This document shows positions 26,204-35,733 of a DNA stretch of 50,807 nucleotides, in pieces; positions within the stretch are counted from its first letter, which is position 1, and every line of letters begins with the position of its first letter. Source of the DNA: Planctomycetota bacterium (GTDB lineage Bacteria > Planctomycetota > UBA1135 > GCA-002686595); the NCBI GenBank assembly GCA_021730845.1, contig JAKFYL010000008.1, forward strand, positions 1 to 50,807, written 5' to 3'. A program made the position numbers and the translations under genes. Under the pieces are notes generated by a model. That model was not told the DNA's origin. It was given only the letters and a program-made list of their open reading frames with translations, and searched no databases.

Positions 26204-29017
26204 TTACTCCGCAACCAAGGCTCGCCAGCGCGGCAGCTCGTGCAAGGATTTGAGCCGTTCGTTGCCTAGCACTGCCGTCAAGTCCGCCCCGCGTCCCCTA
26301 GCAGCCTCCAGGAGATCGAAAATCGTAGCCACGGCTTGCTCGCGCTCGCTGGGCGGCAATGGAGGATGCTCGAGCAGGGCGCCGAGTTCCTTGGCCGCCA
26401 GGCATTGGATCATGCCGTCATCGCAATTCAGTAGACCAGCGGCCGCACGCGTTGCAGCGGCAGCTTGCGCAAGCCCCCAGTGCGCTCGTATGCGATTGAG
26501 CGCGTTCACGTGCACGCTGCGCTCGAGGGTGCGCTCGCCCGGGGATTGTGCGAGCAATTCGTGCACGAGCGCGTCGGCAGAGTCAAGGCGTTTCAGGGCC
26601 TGATCATATTGCTTGTCGTGCAAATCCATGGCGACCAAATTCGTCGCGGCCGCCATCCAGTGCGTGCGATATTCGGCGTTCTTGGGTTCGCTTTCGAGCA
26701 AGCGCGTGGAAATCTCGATCGAACGCTGCATGCACTTCCGAGCTCCGGCTTCGTCGTTTTGCTGCGCAAGGACGCCGCCCATGTTGATGAGCACTCCCGA
26801 CAGATTGAGGCGGTACTCGAGCATCCCCGGGAAATCCTCGATCAAGGATTCCCCGAGTTGTGCCGCGCGCTCGAGCAAGGATAGGCCCGCTGCGAAATCT
26901 CCGAGCTGCAAGTGCGCTCCACCCAAGTTGGAAAGCGCAATGATCCATTGCTGCCGTCGCCTTGGCGAATCTGGATCGCGCGCACACAAGCCCTGGCGAA
27001 TCTCCAGCGCGCGCTCCAGGTTCGCGACGCTGCCCGTCATGTCTTTCTTGGACGCGTCGAGCTCCGACAGTTCGGAATGGCACCATGCCGCGAGGTCTGC
27101 CCGATCGGCGTTTTCGAAATTCTGTCCTAGGTCGAGCTCGTCCAGGACAGCCTGCAAATCGCCGTGCGCCAGATCGCGCTCGCCTTTGCGCCGCAGCAGC
27201 TTGGCACGGTCGCTCTTGAGGCGTAGGCGCGCCATTTCGCTGGTCGATCCCTTCGATCCCTGAGTTCCTTGGGGGACCAACGCCAGACCCAGTTCGATGC
27301 ACTCCAGTGCAGCATCGCGTTGCTTGCGGCGCTCGTGAACGCCGGCCAAGATTCGGTAGGCGGACGAAAAATCGCCCGCGCGCGCCGAGCCCGATACCAC
27401 ACCCGCCGCCTGAAACGCCGCAATGGCCGATTCCAGGGCAGTTTGGGCTCCGTCGAGATCGCCCAAATCCTCACACAAGTCGCCCAAGCGTACTTGCGCC
27501 CGCGCGCGATCCAGCGCCACTTCCGGGCCCGAACCGGGTTCCAAGGCGGCGTCGCGATAAAACGCAATCGCCCCTTCCAGCACCTTGCGCCTGCCGGTTT
27601 CGGCCATCGGCACATCCGACAACTCATGCACTGCGACGCCAGTCACCAGTTCCAGCGCACCGATCGAGCGCTCGTAGTTGCGGTCCGCGCGCTCGAGCTG
27701 CGCCGCCAGGCGCTTTTTGGCCCACGACGACTGCAGGGCAAACAAGCTCGGCCCCAAGGTGACGATCAAGAGCGCCAGTCCGGCGGCGACGGCGGCGCCT
27801 TTGTGGCGCTGCGCCCAACTTCCAAGATGCGCCAGGGCTCCCGCGGGCCGCGCCAAGATGGGCCGACGCTCCAGAACCAATTCGAGATCGTGGGCGAATG
27901 CGGCCGCGCTGTGGTACCTCTTCGCCGGCCGGCGATCCATGGCCACCAGCACCACGCTTTGCGCGTCCTTGGGTAACCGCGTACTCAGGCTGCGCGGCGC
28001 CGCCGGCCGACCTTCGAGAATGCGCGCACGCGTGCGTTCGCTGCTCTCTGGGTCCAGGTGCGGCGACTTGAGCGTCAGCATCTGGTACAGCGTGGCTCCC
28101 AGGCCGTACACGTCCGTGCGCGCATCGATGGCCATGCGATCACCTTCGACTTGTTCGGGGGCCATGTAGGGCAAGGACCCGAGCATGGCGCCGCTATGCG
28201 TCATGGCTTCTGCGCCCACCAGGCTGGCCAAACCAAAATCCAGCAGCACCACGCGGCCCTCGCGCGTGAGCATGATGTTGGAGGGCTTGATGTCGCGATG
28301 CAGGACCCCGCGTTCGTGCGCATGCGCCAAGGCGCGCGCGATGTCCCGCGCCACGCGCAGGCAGACCTCGTGCCAGGCACCAGCAAAAAGCGGGTGCGCC
28401 TCATCCGCTGGATCCGCGCTCGAGGCAGCGACCGTCGTCTTGGGCGGTTCGCCTTCGGCCGCGCCGCCATCGGCGAGCGCGCGCTGGAAATCCGAACCGG
28501 AAAGCTCGCTGGGATCGCGCCCGGCCACGGCGCGCAACACACGCTCGAGAGACACACCTGGCACGTAGTCCATGGCCAGATACGGGATGCGCTGCTCTTC
28601 CCCGGAGACGTGCACCGCAATGATGCCTGGATGCGACAGTCGGGCGACGGCCTGCGCCTCGCGCGCAAATCGCGCACGCGCGCCTGGCCGATCGAGAAAT
28701 CCCGGGCGCATGAGCTTGAGCGCCACTTGACGGCCCATGGAGCGCTGCTTGGCGCGATACACCACGCCCATGCCGCCTTCGCCCAGCAGTGCCACGAAGT
28801 CGAAGTCGCCCAAACTGGGCGGCAATTCACGGGTCTGTGCGCCCGATGGTGAAGCCAGGAGCCCCATGCCGCGCAGTGCCGCCACGCGCGCACGCAAGTC
28901 GCTGGCCTGCTGTGGATGCAATTCCGCGAGTTGCGTCAGCACGGCCTCTTCCTCGGCCCCGGACTGCTCCAGGCGCTCCAAGAACTCGACCACCAAATCT
29001 TCCAGCGAGGGCGCCAT
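26204..29017 (-). CDS. Transmembrane serine/threonine protein kinase with TPR extracellular part
   Basis: A 937-residue PknB-type kinase. Residues 1-70 form a helical N-terminal extension. The kinase domain (~72-385) has the glycine loop LGEGGMGVVYRA (79-90), ATP-binding Lys101 (VALKLM), HRDIKPSN (240-247), DFG (260-262) and APEQ, so it should be active. It carries a ~50-residue disordered insertion (about 163-215) between the hinge region and the catalytic loop. One membrane helix lies near 407-428. The remaining ~500 residues are TPR-like repeats predicted to face the periplasm. Such kinase-TPR proteins are expanded in planctomycetes. It is the last gene after two large surface-type proteins (20-nt gap to the nearer one), which may be partners or substrates. 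Confidence 0.92.
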   Translation of the reverse strand: MAPSLEDLVVEFLERLEQSGAEEEAVLTQLAELHPQQASDLRARVAALRGMGLLASPSGAQTRELPPSLGDFDFVALLGEGGMGVVYRAKQRSMGRQVALKLMRPGFLDRPGARARFAREAQAVARLSHPGIIAVHVSGEEQRIPYLAMDYVPGVSLERVLRAVAGRDPSELSGSDFQRALADGGAAEGEPPKTTVAASSADPADEAHPLFAGAWHEVCLRVARDIARALAHAHERGVLHRDIKPSNIMLTREGRVVLLDFGLASLVGAEAMTHSGAMLGSLPYMAPEQVEGDRMAIDARTDVYGLGATLYQMLTLKSPHLDPESSERTRARILEGRPAAPRSLSTRLPKDAQSVVLVAMDRRPAKRYHSAAAFAHDLELVLERRPILARPAGALAHLGSWAQRHKGAAVAAGLALLIVTLGPSLFALQSSWAKKRLAAQLERADRNYERSIGALELVTGVAVHELSDVPMAETGRRKVLEGAIAFYRDAALEPGSGPEVALDRARAQVRLGDLCEDLGDLDGAQTALESAIAAFQAAGVVSGSARAGDFSSAYRILAGVHERRKQRDAALECIELGLALVPQGTQGSKGSTSEMARLRLKSDRAKLLRRKGERDLAHGDLQAVLDELDLGQNFENADRADLAAWCHSELSELDASKKDMTGSVANLERALEIRQGLCARDPDSPRRRQQWIIALSNLGGAHLQLGDFAAGLSLLERAAQLGESLIEDFPGMLEYRLNLSGVLINMGGVLAQQNDEAGARKCMQRSIEISTRLLESEPKNAEYRTHWMAAATNLVAMDLHDKQYDQALKRLDSADALVHELLAQSPGERTLERSVHVNALNRIRAHWGLAQAAAATRAAAGLLNCDDGMIQCLAAKELGALLEHPPLPPSEREQAVATIFDLLEAARGRGADLTAVLGNERLKSLHELPRWRALVAE

Positions 29018-29037
29018 GGAGGTCCCATCCTAACCCA

Positions 29038-31686
29038 CTACTGCATCAAGGCTTTTTCGTAGGCCGCAGGATCCGGCGCGACCTGGAAGGTCTTGCCGTC
29101 ATCGCTGGCACCAAGCTCGAGCACTTGGGTCCGTTCGCCGGCTTCCAGTCTTTGGGACCTGGAGCCGCCCTGTTGTGCCACGACCAAATGAAATTCGACG
29201 GCATGCGGGCCGAATTCTTGGACTTCCACGAACACTTCGCGCGCGGCGCCGAATGTGTTTTGTTCGTCTCCAAAGGATGGGGACCACCAACCAGCCTGCT
29301 GGTCGCCTTTGAAAAGTTGCAGGGTCACTAAGCTTGTTTCCTGGCCCTCCCTCAGCGGCTGGAGCCGCACCTGCAAGGACATTGCATCAGGCGGGAGTTG
29401 TGTGTCGCGCTTTAGCTCCAAGCGTATGCGCGGGCAGGACTGCAAGCGCACTTCGAGTTCGCCAGTCACTCCGTGGCGTCGCTCGACCCGAAAGCCCGGA
29501 ACGTTGACCTCCAAGTCGAGCGGTCCAGAAGGGCCCCACGCCACGGCCGCGCCCGCCACGAGGATGACGGCTGCACCAAACGCGCTCGCTGGCCCAGATT
29601 GCTTGGAGCCCAGCACGCGTACCCAGCCGCCTTCGGCGGGTTTGCCATCGGGCAGGAGCACGCTGACTTTCACCATACCAATCTTGGAGGCAACTTCGAT
29701 CGCTTGGATCCGCGGATCGCGGGTCACAAGCTCGTCAACGGCGCGCAATCCAGCCACCTCGAAAATGGGCTGATCGAAGCCGTGAAGATTGAGCCTGAAG
29801 TTGAATACGCCGGGGACCAGACCACTGGTGAGAAACTCTCCGTTCTCGCTCAGGGGTGGTCGCCAGAGCCGCCGGGCAGCTTCCGAATGAAACTCCGGCA
29901 TGAAAATCTTGGCGCTGACTCCACTGGGGACTACAACCGAACCAGCCAGTTCTGCTCCGCGCCGCAGAACGATTTCCAGGTCCCGCGTTCCAGGCACGAA
30001 AGCCACTGGGCTGGAGGGCAAGTACTGCGCCGCCTCCGCGCGCAGCTGTGTGCCTTTGGCCGTAGGTTGGTCTTCAAACAAAAACGTTCCATTGGTTTCG
30101 CTCCAGCGCTCCTTTTCTTGACCAGTTCGCGAGTGAAGTCCGGCGCCTGGCGTCGCTGGGTCGCTAGTGGGCTCGAGCAGGAGAACCCTTGCCGCGTAGA
30201 TGGGGTTTCCAGAACCATCGACGACACGCCCGGAAACGAGCACGGCCGGTGGCAACACTGCGATATCGCCAAGATCCGTAACCCCGGGCGCCACGAAGGT
30301 CGGCAAGGTGTGCAGCGCTGCACGCGGTGCGTTCGTCTTGGAATCGCAGCGCAGATGTAGCACCAGCGGGCCCTGGAATCGCGCTAGCTCGGGCGCCGGC
30401 ACTCTTGCCTGACCCAGCAAGTCAGTTGTGCAACTGCCAGACCAGCCGCGCAATCCGTCCAAGGCCTGATGGCCGGCCGGACGCACGGCATGTTCGAGCC
30501 ACTTGTTGGCCAGCGGATTGCCTTGGTCATCTACGGCGCGAAACGTCAGAGCATGTGCCGCGGTTTCAACCTCGAGTTGCACCTTTGCGATTTCGCCTGC
30601 AACGGTCGGGCCGCGGAAGACCTTGCTCGCGGGTGCCGCCGACGACCGACAGTCGAAGTGGGCCTCGAGTTCGAGGCCCAAACCGACCGGAGTGAAGAGC
30701 GCCCGATCTTTTTTGGGGCTCACCGAATGGCGATGCCCGGAATGCACCCTGGCTCCAGGCGCCTGCGCACGATGTACGTCGAGTTCGACTGGCATGGTCG
30801 ATGCGGGATCGCGCCCCACGCCGGAGAAGACCAGTTCGACTTCGACGCTTCCATGACCTGGAACGACTAGGTCCAGGGGCCCCGTAGGCCACTGGGCCAC
30901 TTCGAACTCTCTTTCGATGGGTTCTCGAAACGTCCCGTCGACCGCTACTTTGCACAGTCCACTCTCGAGCCTGGGCGGGTTGTCCCCACTGGAACCAACA
31001 TGCAGAAACGAGGCCAGACCGTCGGCCCCGGGTCGTTGCTGTAGGCGGTGACCGGTGGGCAGGGCCAATTCCACGTCCAGCTTGGAAACAGGCGCCCCTT
31101 GCTCGTCGACCAGCTTGACGATCAGCGACCGATCGAGCCGCAATTCGAGCGTGAACGGTGGAACGTCGCCTTCGCGCACGATTCGCGAGGCCCACAGCGG
31201 CCCCTTAAAGGCGCAGATCCCCGACGACACCGGCAGTGCAGGAATCCAAAGCTCGCCATCGGCGTTCGTGCGGCCACGCGTACCAACCGACTGGACGCGG
31301 TCGGTATAGTCCAAACTGCGATTGTCGACAGTGACGTGCAGCGCCTGGACCTGCTTCTTTGTGGCATACGCCACTTCGACATCCGCGGCTGGCGCGCCGT
31401 CCTCCAGCACGCGCACGATCCACACTTTCTCGCCCGAAGTAGCCGGCGGTTCGACAGGCGCTGCCGCGCGCGCGCCATCCGGGCTTGCTACCGAAACTGA
31501 AATCGCGTCGGAAACGGGTGGCAGATCTTCTGGCGACGAAACGACCGGAGTATCGGTGCCCACTGCCTGACCAGCGCTCGCTCCGGGCGCGCCGAGCTCC
31601 TCGCGGCCCGCTGGGAGCAATGTCCAGATTCCCACCGCAACCGCTGCGACTGCCAGAAGCAAGGCGTAGTTCCGTTTTTGATGCAT
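29038..31686 (-). CDS. Large membrane-anchored carboxypeptidase-regulatory-like protein (paralogue A)
   Basis: An 882-residue protein with an N-terminal signal anchor (KRNYALLLAVAAVAVGIWTLL) followed by a Pro/Ala/Ser linker, then a chain of beta-sandwich-like segments. VSGRVVDGSGNPIYAARVLL near the centre is a carboxypeptidase regulatory-like/CNA-B-type strand pattern, and VWIVRVLEDGAPAADVEVAY and VKLVDEQGAPVSKLDVEL are similar. No catalytic motif is visible. It is probably a surface or periplasmic adhesive or scaffold protein. It shares architecture and anchor style with the 839-aa protein upstream and is followed after 20 nt by the Ser/Thr kinase. Base composition looks a little less GC-rich than the operons around it. 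Confidence 0.75.
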   Translation of the reverse strand: MHQKRNYALLLAVAAVAVGIWTLLPAGREELGAPGASAGQAVGTDTPVVSSPEDLPPVSDAISVSVASPDGARAAAPVEPPATSGEKVWIVRVLEDGAPAADVEVAYATKKQVQALHVTVDNRSLDYTDRVQSVGTRGRTNADGELWIPALPVSSGICAFKGPLWASRIVREGDVPPFTLELRLDRSLIVKLVDEQGAPVSKLDVELALPTGHRLQQRPGADGLASFLHVGSSGDNPPRLESGLCKVAVDGTFREPIEREFEVAQWPTGPLDLVVPGHGSVEVELVFSGVGRDPASTMPVELDVHRAQAPGARVHSGHRHSVSPKKDRALFTPVGLGLELEAHFDCRSSAAPASKVFRGPTVAGEIAKVQLEVETAAHALTFRAVDDQGNPLANKWLEHAVRPAGHQALDGLRGWSGSCTTDLLGQARVPAPELARFQGPLVLHLRCDSKTNAPRAALHTLPTFVAPGVTDLGDIAVLPPAVLVSGRVVDGSGNPIYAARVLLLEPTSDPATPGAGLHSRTGQEKERWSETNGTFLFEDQPTAKGTQLRAEAAQYLPSSPVAFVPGTRDLEIVLRRGAELAGSVVVPSGVSAKIFMPEFHSEAARRLWRPPLSENGEFLTSGLVPGVFNFRLNLHGFDQPIFEVAGLRAVDELVTRDPRIQAIEVASKIGMVKVSVLLPDGKPAEGGWVRVLGSKQSGPASAFGAAVILVAGAAVAWGPSGPLDLEVNVPGFRVERRHGVTGELEVRLQSCPRIRLELKRDTQLPPDAMSLQVRLQPLREGQETSLVTLQLFKGDQQAGWWSPSFGDEQNTFGAAREVFVEVQEFGPHAVEFHLVVAQQGGSRSQRLEAGERTQVLELGASDDGKTFQVAPDPAAYEKALMQ

Positions 31687-31834
31687 GGTTGCGGCTCGCT
31701 GCTGGGATGGGCTGCGCGATCGATGGCGTTCAGGCCAGAGTCTCTAGTACCTCGGGGCCCGCCATAGCCTAGCGCGATCGAGACAAGGGCTCTGTCGCGC
31801 GCCGCCTGAAGTGCGCCTTTGGACTGAGAATTGG

Positions 31835-34354
31835 TCATGGCCTGGGCAGCGCGATCTTGCACTGCGCCGGGGCGTCCTTGGAAACCACGACGCTTTGGGG
31901 CTCGCTCAAGCTGACCCACGAGTTCTCGATGTACTGTCCAGCTTGGAGCAGGTAGGTACCGGGAAATACCAGCGGAAAGGAAACGAGGTCGGCATCGATT
32001 TTCCGGCTTTGGGCGGCCTTCTGCGCTGAATCCGTGGGACTCAAGTTCAAGTACACCTTCTTGTCCGAAGTAAGCCAGAGGGATCTGCCGGCGACCTCGA
32101 CTGCCAGTTCTTGCCAATGGGGAATGACCAAAGTCTGCTCGAGATCCGCAAAGCCGCTTGGAATCGAAAGTTGGAACGGGCGTCCCCCGGCGTTCACCTC
32201 GGCTTCCAAGGCGATCGTTGGCGCTGGAGCCATGACTAGAACGCCAGGCGATTCCAGCTTGAGGAATCCGATCGTGCCGGCACCCCCTGGGCGAGCCACG
32301 TGGCCGTGAACCTTTGGCGCCAAACGACCGGATTCGTCGACCACGCGCACGCGCAGCGACCTGCCTTTATCCAAGACGAATACGACCGCTTGTTCTCCTG
32401 ATACAGGCTGATGGTCGACGAACAACGGCGCAAATCCCTTCGCGGAAATTCGCAACTGAACCGCTGCGCCCAGCCCCTCGGCGCGAAACTCACCTCGTTC
32501 ATCGCAGGGCACCCCGCGCAGAGACTTGGCACCGAGAGCTCCAATGTCTACATCGGCCGATGGGATCGGCGCGCCATCAGTTCCCATCACGGTGCCCAGG
32601 AGTACGTTCTTGTAGTCACTGAGGTCCAGTTCCACCACGCGATGTTCTTTGGGGCGCAGGGGCTGGATTGGAATCTCCTGGAGCACGACTCCGCCCCCTC
32701 CAACGGCAAACAGGCGCAACGCAACACCGTGGCGCATGGGAGAAATGGAGATACGGCCGTCGCCAGAACGAGAGAATGTCGCCCAACCGGGGCCAATATC
32801 CGCGTTGGTGCTGGAACTATCGCTGGCTCCGGTTGACGAGGCGGTCCAGCTCGGACGCCCTTTGGACAGGAACAGCGGCTCATCAGCCTCCAAGCGCACT
32901 CCAAACCAACTGGGATCTGGTCCTTGGAGCTTGAACTCGAGCACGGCGCTGGCAGTGAGCACCACTACGGCCATGTGGTCACCTTGTGGGACGGGAAACA
33001 CCCGGTCCTCAAAGCCGCTTGCGGAGGCCAACAACTCCACCGCGTCAAGAGGCACCCCGAACTCGACTTCGCCGTTCCCGTCGACGCGATGATCTTTCGG
33101 TCCTACGAGAAAATTGTGAGCATCATCAGCCGGCGGAGCCGCACGCAGGGCCGAAACCTTGGCCTCGGAAATCGGTTTGGACGTGGAATCTTGGACCCGA
33201 ACGCGAACCAAGCGCACGGGCGAGCACTCCAATACCCCCACATCGAAGGAGCGGATTCCCGGTGGAAACTCAAAGGGCAGTTCATTGTCCAAGCCACCGG
33301 CTTGATCTTGAACTTGAACGGTCAAGCGTTTCGGCGCTTCAACCTGGCAAGTCACCTCGAATTTCCCATCTTCGCCAGTGCCGGTCGAGGCACACATGTC
33401 CGGAGTGTCACGGCCTCCCCACACTTGGACGACAACCGCGACGCCTGCAGCAGGCTCCCGGGTGGGCACGCGCACTACGGTGCCAGTGATAGTGGGCGAT
33501 GTTTCCAGATCAAGCTTCAAGTCCGCCCGAGGAACTTCCGTTTCCAGCTCGCGGTATAGCATGGCACCCTGGCGCGACTCCGGGGCTGCAATGTCCGAAC
33601 TCGGGTCGATGCGCCGGTGGTAATGTCCACTCCAATCGATCTTCACCTGGGATCCAGGGGCCAGACCAACAAACTGAAACTGCCCGCTGTCGCCAGTGAA
33701 TACCCTCGGCGACTGGAAGGACGCACCAAAACACTTCCACAGCTCGCGAACCGCGGCCGGGACGTCCGGCTGCTGCCAACTTCCTTCGGGTGGATGGACA
33801 AGCAGCAGAATGGGATCTTTGGGCGCGGCCCCATCCACGGTTACAAAGCCCTCGACCGTCGCCCCTAGATCGAACGCAACCGTCTGACGCGCTAAGCCCA
33901 GGTCGACGCTCCAGTGCTGCGGCAGGCGCGAAGGATGCCATGCAAACAGCGTCGCATTGCCTGTGGAACTCGAGACACTTGCCAGGCCATCCGCTCCCGT
34001 GACTCCAGATGCGACCAGCGCATCTGCAAGCATCAAAGCCCACTTCGCGCCATCCATCGGAACATCAGCCGCGCTGCGGATCTCGATCGTCGCGCTGCCG
34101 AAGGTCGCGACCGGCGTGGAAGCCTGCTCCACACGAGTGGCTGATGATCCTTCAGGCAGGGGCAATGCGTCATCGGAAGGCACCGCCGCTCGCGGTGGTC
34201 GATCCTTCGCTGGCGCGGATTCGAGCGCGGCTTCAGCGGGACCAGCACTGGCGCCGGCCGAATCGGGCTGCGTCCCCGAATCAATCGCAAACCAAACCGC
34301 GACACCCGCCGCCGCTAGCGTCAAAAACCCAATCGCGAGATGTTGGATTCGCAT
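31835..34354 (-). CDS. Large membrane-anchored carboxypeptidase-regulatory-like protein (paralogue B)
   Basis: An 839-residue relative of the 882-aa protein downstream: a signal anchor (LAIGFLTLAAAGVAVWFAI), an acidic/Ala-rich linker, then successive Ig-like/carboxypeptidase-regulatory-like segments such as ITGTVVRVPTREPAAGVAVV, VRVRVQDSTSKPISEAKV and LLGTVMGTDGAPIPSADVDI. No enzyme residues are recognised. ATG at 34354. It is the first gene of the B-A-kinase series; 148 nt separate it from the next gene, enough for an additional promoter. It faces away from the methyltransferase gene, with a 151-bp divergent gap. Likely role: cell-surface structure or signal reception for the kinase, by inference only. 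Confidence 0.72.
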   Translation of the reverse strand: MRIQHLAIGFLTLAAAGVAVWFAIDSGTQPDSAGASAGPAEAALESAPAKDRPPRAAVPSDDALPLPEGSSATRVEQASTPVATFGSATIEIRSAADVPMDGAKWALMLADALVASGVTGADGLASVSSSTGNATLFAWHPSRLPQHWSVDLGLARQTVAFDLGATVEGFVTVDGAAPKDPILLLVHPPEGSWQQPDVPAAVRELWKCFGASFQSPRVFTGDSGQFQFVGLAPGSQVKIDWSGHYHRRIDPSSDIAAPESRQGAMLYRELETEVPRADLKLDLETSPTITGTVVRVPTREPAAGVAVVVQVWGGRDTPDMCASTGTGEDGKFEVTCQVEAPKRLTVQVQDQAGGLDNELPFEFPPGIRSFDVGVLECSPVRLVRVRVQDSTSKPISEAKVSALRAAPPADDAHNFLVGPKDHRVDGNGEVEFGVPLDAVELLASASGFEDRVFPVPQGDHMAVVVLTASAVLEFKLQGPDPSWFGVRLEADEPLFLSKGRPSWTASSTGASDSSSTNADIGPGWATFSRSGDGRISISPMRHGVALRLFAVGGGGVVLQEIPIQPLRPKEHRVVELDLSDYKNVLLGTVMGTDGAPIPSADVDIGALGAKSLRGVPCDERGEFRAEGLGAAVQLRISAKGFAPLFVDHQPVSGEQAVVFVLDKGRSLRVRVVDESGRLAPKVHGHVARPGGAGTIGFLKLESPGVLVMAPAPTIALEAEVNAGGRPFQLSIPSGFADLEQTLVIPHWQELAVEVAGRSLWLTSDKKVYLNLSPTDSAQKAAQSRKIDADLVSFPLVFPGTYLLQAGQYIENSWVSLSEPQSVVVSKDAPAQCKIALPRP

Positions 34355-34505
34355 GCCTGTAGTAGCCTAACAACTTGCCCATGTGGCCGCGAGGCGCGCG
34401 CGGTTCGTTGGCCACGAAACCACACGCGCGCTGCTAGAGTTTTCGAGCTTCGAATTGCTGGGCCGGATGCGCTCCGACGATTGGTAGCATGAGGCCGCGA
34501 CAACG

Positions 34506-35447
34506 ATGAAGGCCCAAGTGACAGGCACCATTCACCTTGCAGACAACCTGGAGGTGCTGCGCAAGCTGCCCTCTGAGTCGGTGGATCTGATTTACATCGA
34601 TCCGCCGTTCAACACTGGAAGGGTCCAGAAGCGCACGCAGATCAAGACCGTGCGCTCGAAGAACGGGGATCGGATTGGTTTCGGCGGCCACCGGTACGAG
34701 AGCATCGTGATCGGGACCAAGCGCTTTGGCGACGCGTTCGATGACTACCTCCGATTTCTGGAGCCCAGACTCGTCGAAGCCCAGCGCGTGCTCGCACCCC
34801 ATGGGAGCCTGTACTTTCATGTGGATTACCGCGAGGTGCACTACTGCAAGATTCTCCTCGATTGCATTTTCGGCAGAGATTCGTTTCTCAATGAGATCAT
34901 CTGGGCCTACGACTACGGCGGCCGGCCGAAAACGAAGTGGCCGCCCAAGCACGACAACATCTTGCTGTATGCCAAGGATCCGTCGAACTACGTCTTCAAT
35001 TACGAAGACATCGAGCGCATTCCCTACATGACGCCGGGACTGGTGAGCCCGGCAAAGGCGGCGCGCGGCAAGCTGCCGACCGATACCTGGTGGCACACGA
35101 TCGTCCCCACCAACAGTTTCGAAAAGACCGGCTATCCGACCCAAAAGCCGCTGGGCATCCTGCGGCGCATCGTCCAAGCATCCTCGCGGCCTGGTTCGCT
35201 GGTCCTGGACTTCTTCGCCGGCAGCGGCACGACTGGAATTGCGGCGCTCGAGTCCGGGAGGAAGTTCCTTCTCGTCGACAACAGCGTGACGGCCCTCCAA
35301 GTGATGGCGCGTCGACTTAAAGACATACGAGGCATTGAGTGGGTTGACTTCGATCCAGCGCCTCGGCAGCATCGTCCGCGGAAACCTGCCCAACCCACCG
35401 CCAAGTCAGCCGGGAACACAAAGCGCAAACCCTCCTTGCCAAAGTAG
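34506..35447 (+). CDS. Site-specific DNA methyltransferase, beta class (orphan)
   Basis: A 313-residue SAM-dependent amino-methyltransferase acting on DNA. The catalytic motif IV DPPF (IYIDPPFNTG) is near the N-terminus and the SAM-binding motif I DFFAGSGTTG near the C-terminus, the beta-class order, giving N6-adenine or N4-cytosine methylation. ASSRPGSLVLDFF and TGYPTQKPL (motif X region) agree. The Lys/Pro-rich tail (RKPAQPTAKSAGNTKRKPS) may help DNA binding. No restriction endonuclease or specificity subunit is adjacent, so it is an orphan methylase, perhaps regulatory or a relic of a restriction system. It lies between unrelated operons in a less GC-rich patch, which is compatible with horizontal transfer. 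Confidence 0.9.
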   Translation: MKAQVTGTIHLADNLEVLRKLPSESVDLIYIDPPFNTGRVQKRTQIKTVRSKNGDRIGFGGHRYESIVIGTKRFGDAFDDYLRFLEPRLVEAQRVLAPHGSLYFHVDYREVHYCKILLDCIFGRDSFLNEIIWAYDYGGRPKTKWPPKHDNILLYAKDPSNYVFNYEDIERIPYMTPGLVSPAKAARGKLPTDTWWHTIVPTNSFEKTGYPTQKPLGILRRIVQASSRPGSLVLDFFAGSGTTGIAALESGRKFLLVDNSVTALQVMARRLKDIRGIEWVDFDPAPRQHRPRKPAQPTAKSAGNTKRKPSLPK

Positions 35448-35504
35448 CTGAGACAGTTTCCATCCCCGAGTTTAGTGTAGAGGGCTGAAGGAAGCTGCCC
35501 AGTG

Positions 35505-35624
35505 ATGAATGAAATTGCCCCCGGAGCGGGAGCTTGGCTTCTTGGTGTGGCTGTAGCAATACTCATTAACGCCGAGTCGGCCGCTGTCCTCGGCCCTGGC
35601 GCTGCGCCGTTCTGTGATCCTTAG
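35505..35624 (+). CDS. Candidate 39-residue hydrophobic mini-protein
   Basis: In the gap between the methyltransferase and the PurD-like gene there is a 39-codon frame starting ATG at 35505, preceded by the purine-rich GAAGGAAG about 10-12 nt upstream. It encodes a hydrophobic segment (AWLLGVAVAILINAESAAVLG) and ends in FCDP. The composition resembles a one-pass membrane miniprotein more than random antisense sequence. Nothing similar is recognised and chance is a real alternative for so short a frame. Confidence 0.25.
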   Translation: MNEIAPGAGAWLLGVAVAILINAESAAVLGPGAAPFCDP

Positions 35625-35733
35625 CATGGCAAGGCAACTCGTCCTGCGCCGGGCCGCCCAATAGCAATTCGTGGAGCGAAGTAGCTAGACCAGGAGCGCA
35701 CCATGAAAACCCAGCCAACCATAGATGGGCCCG

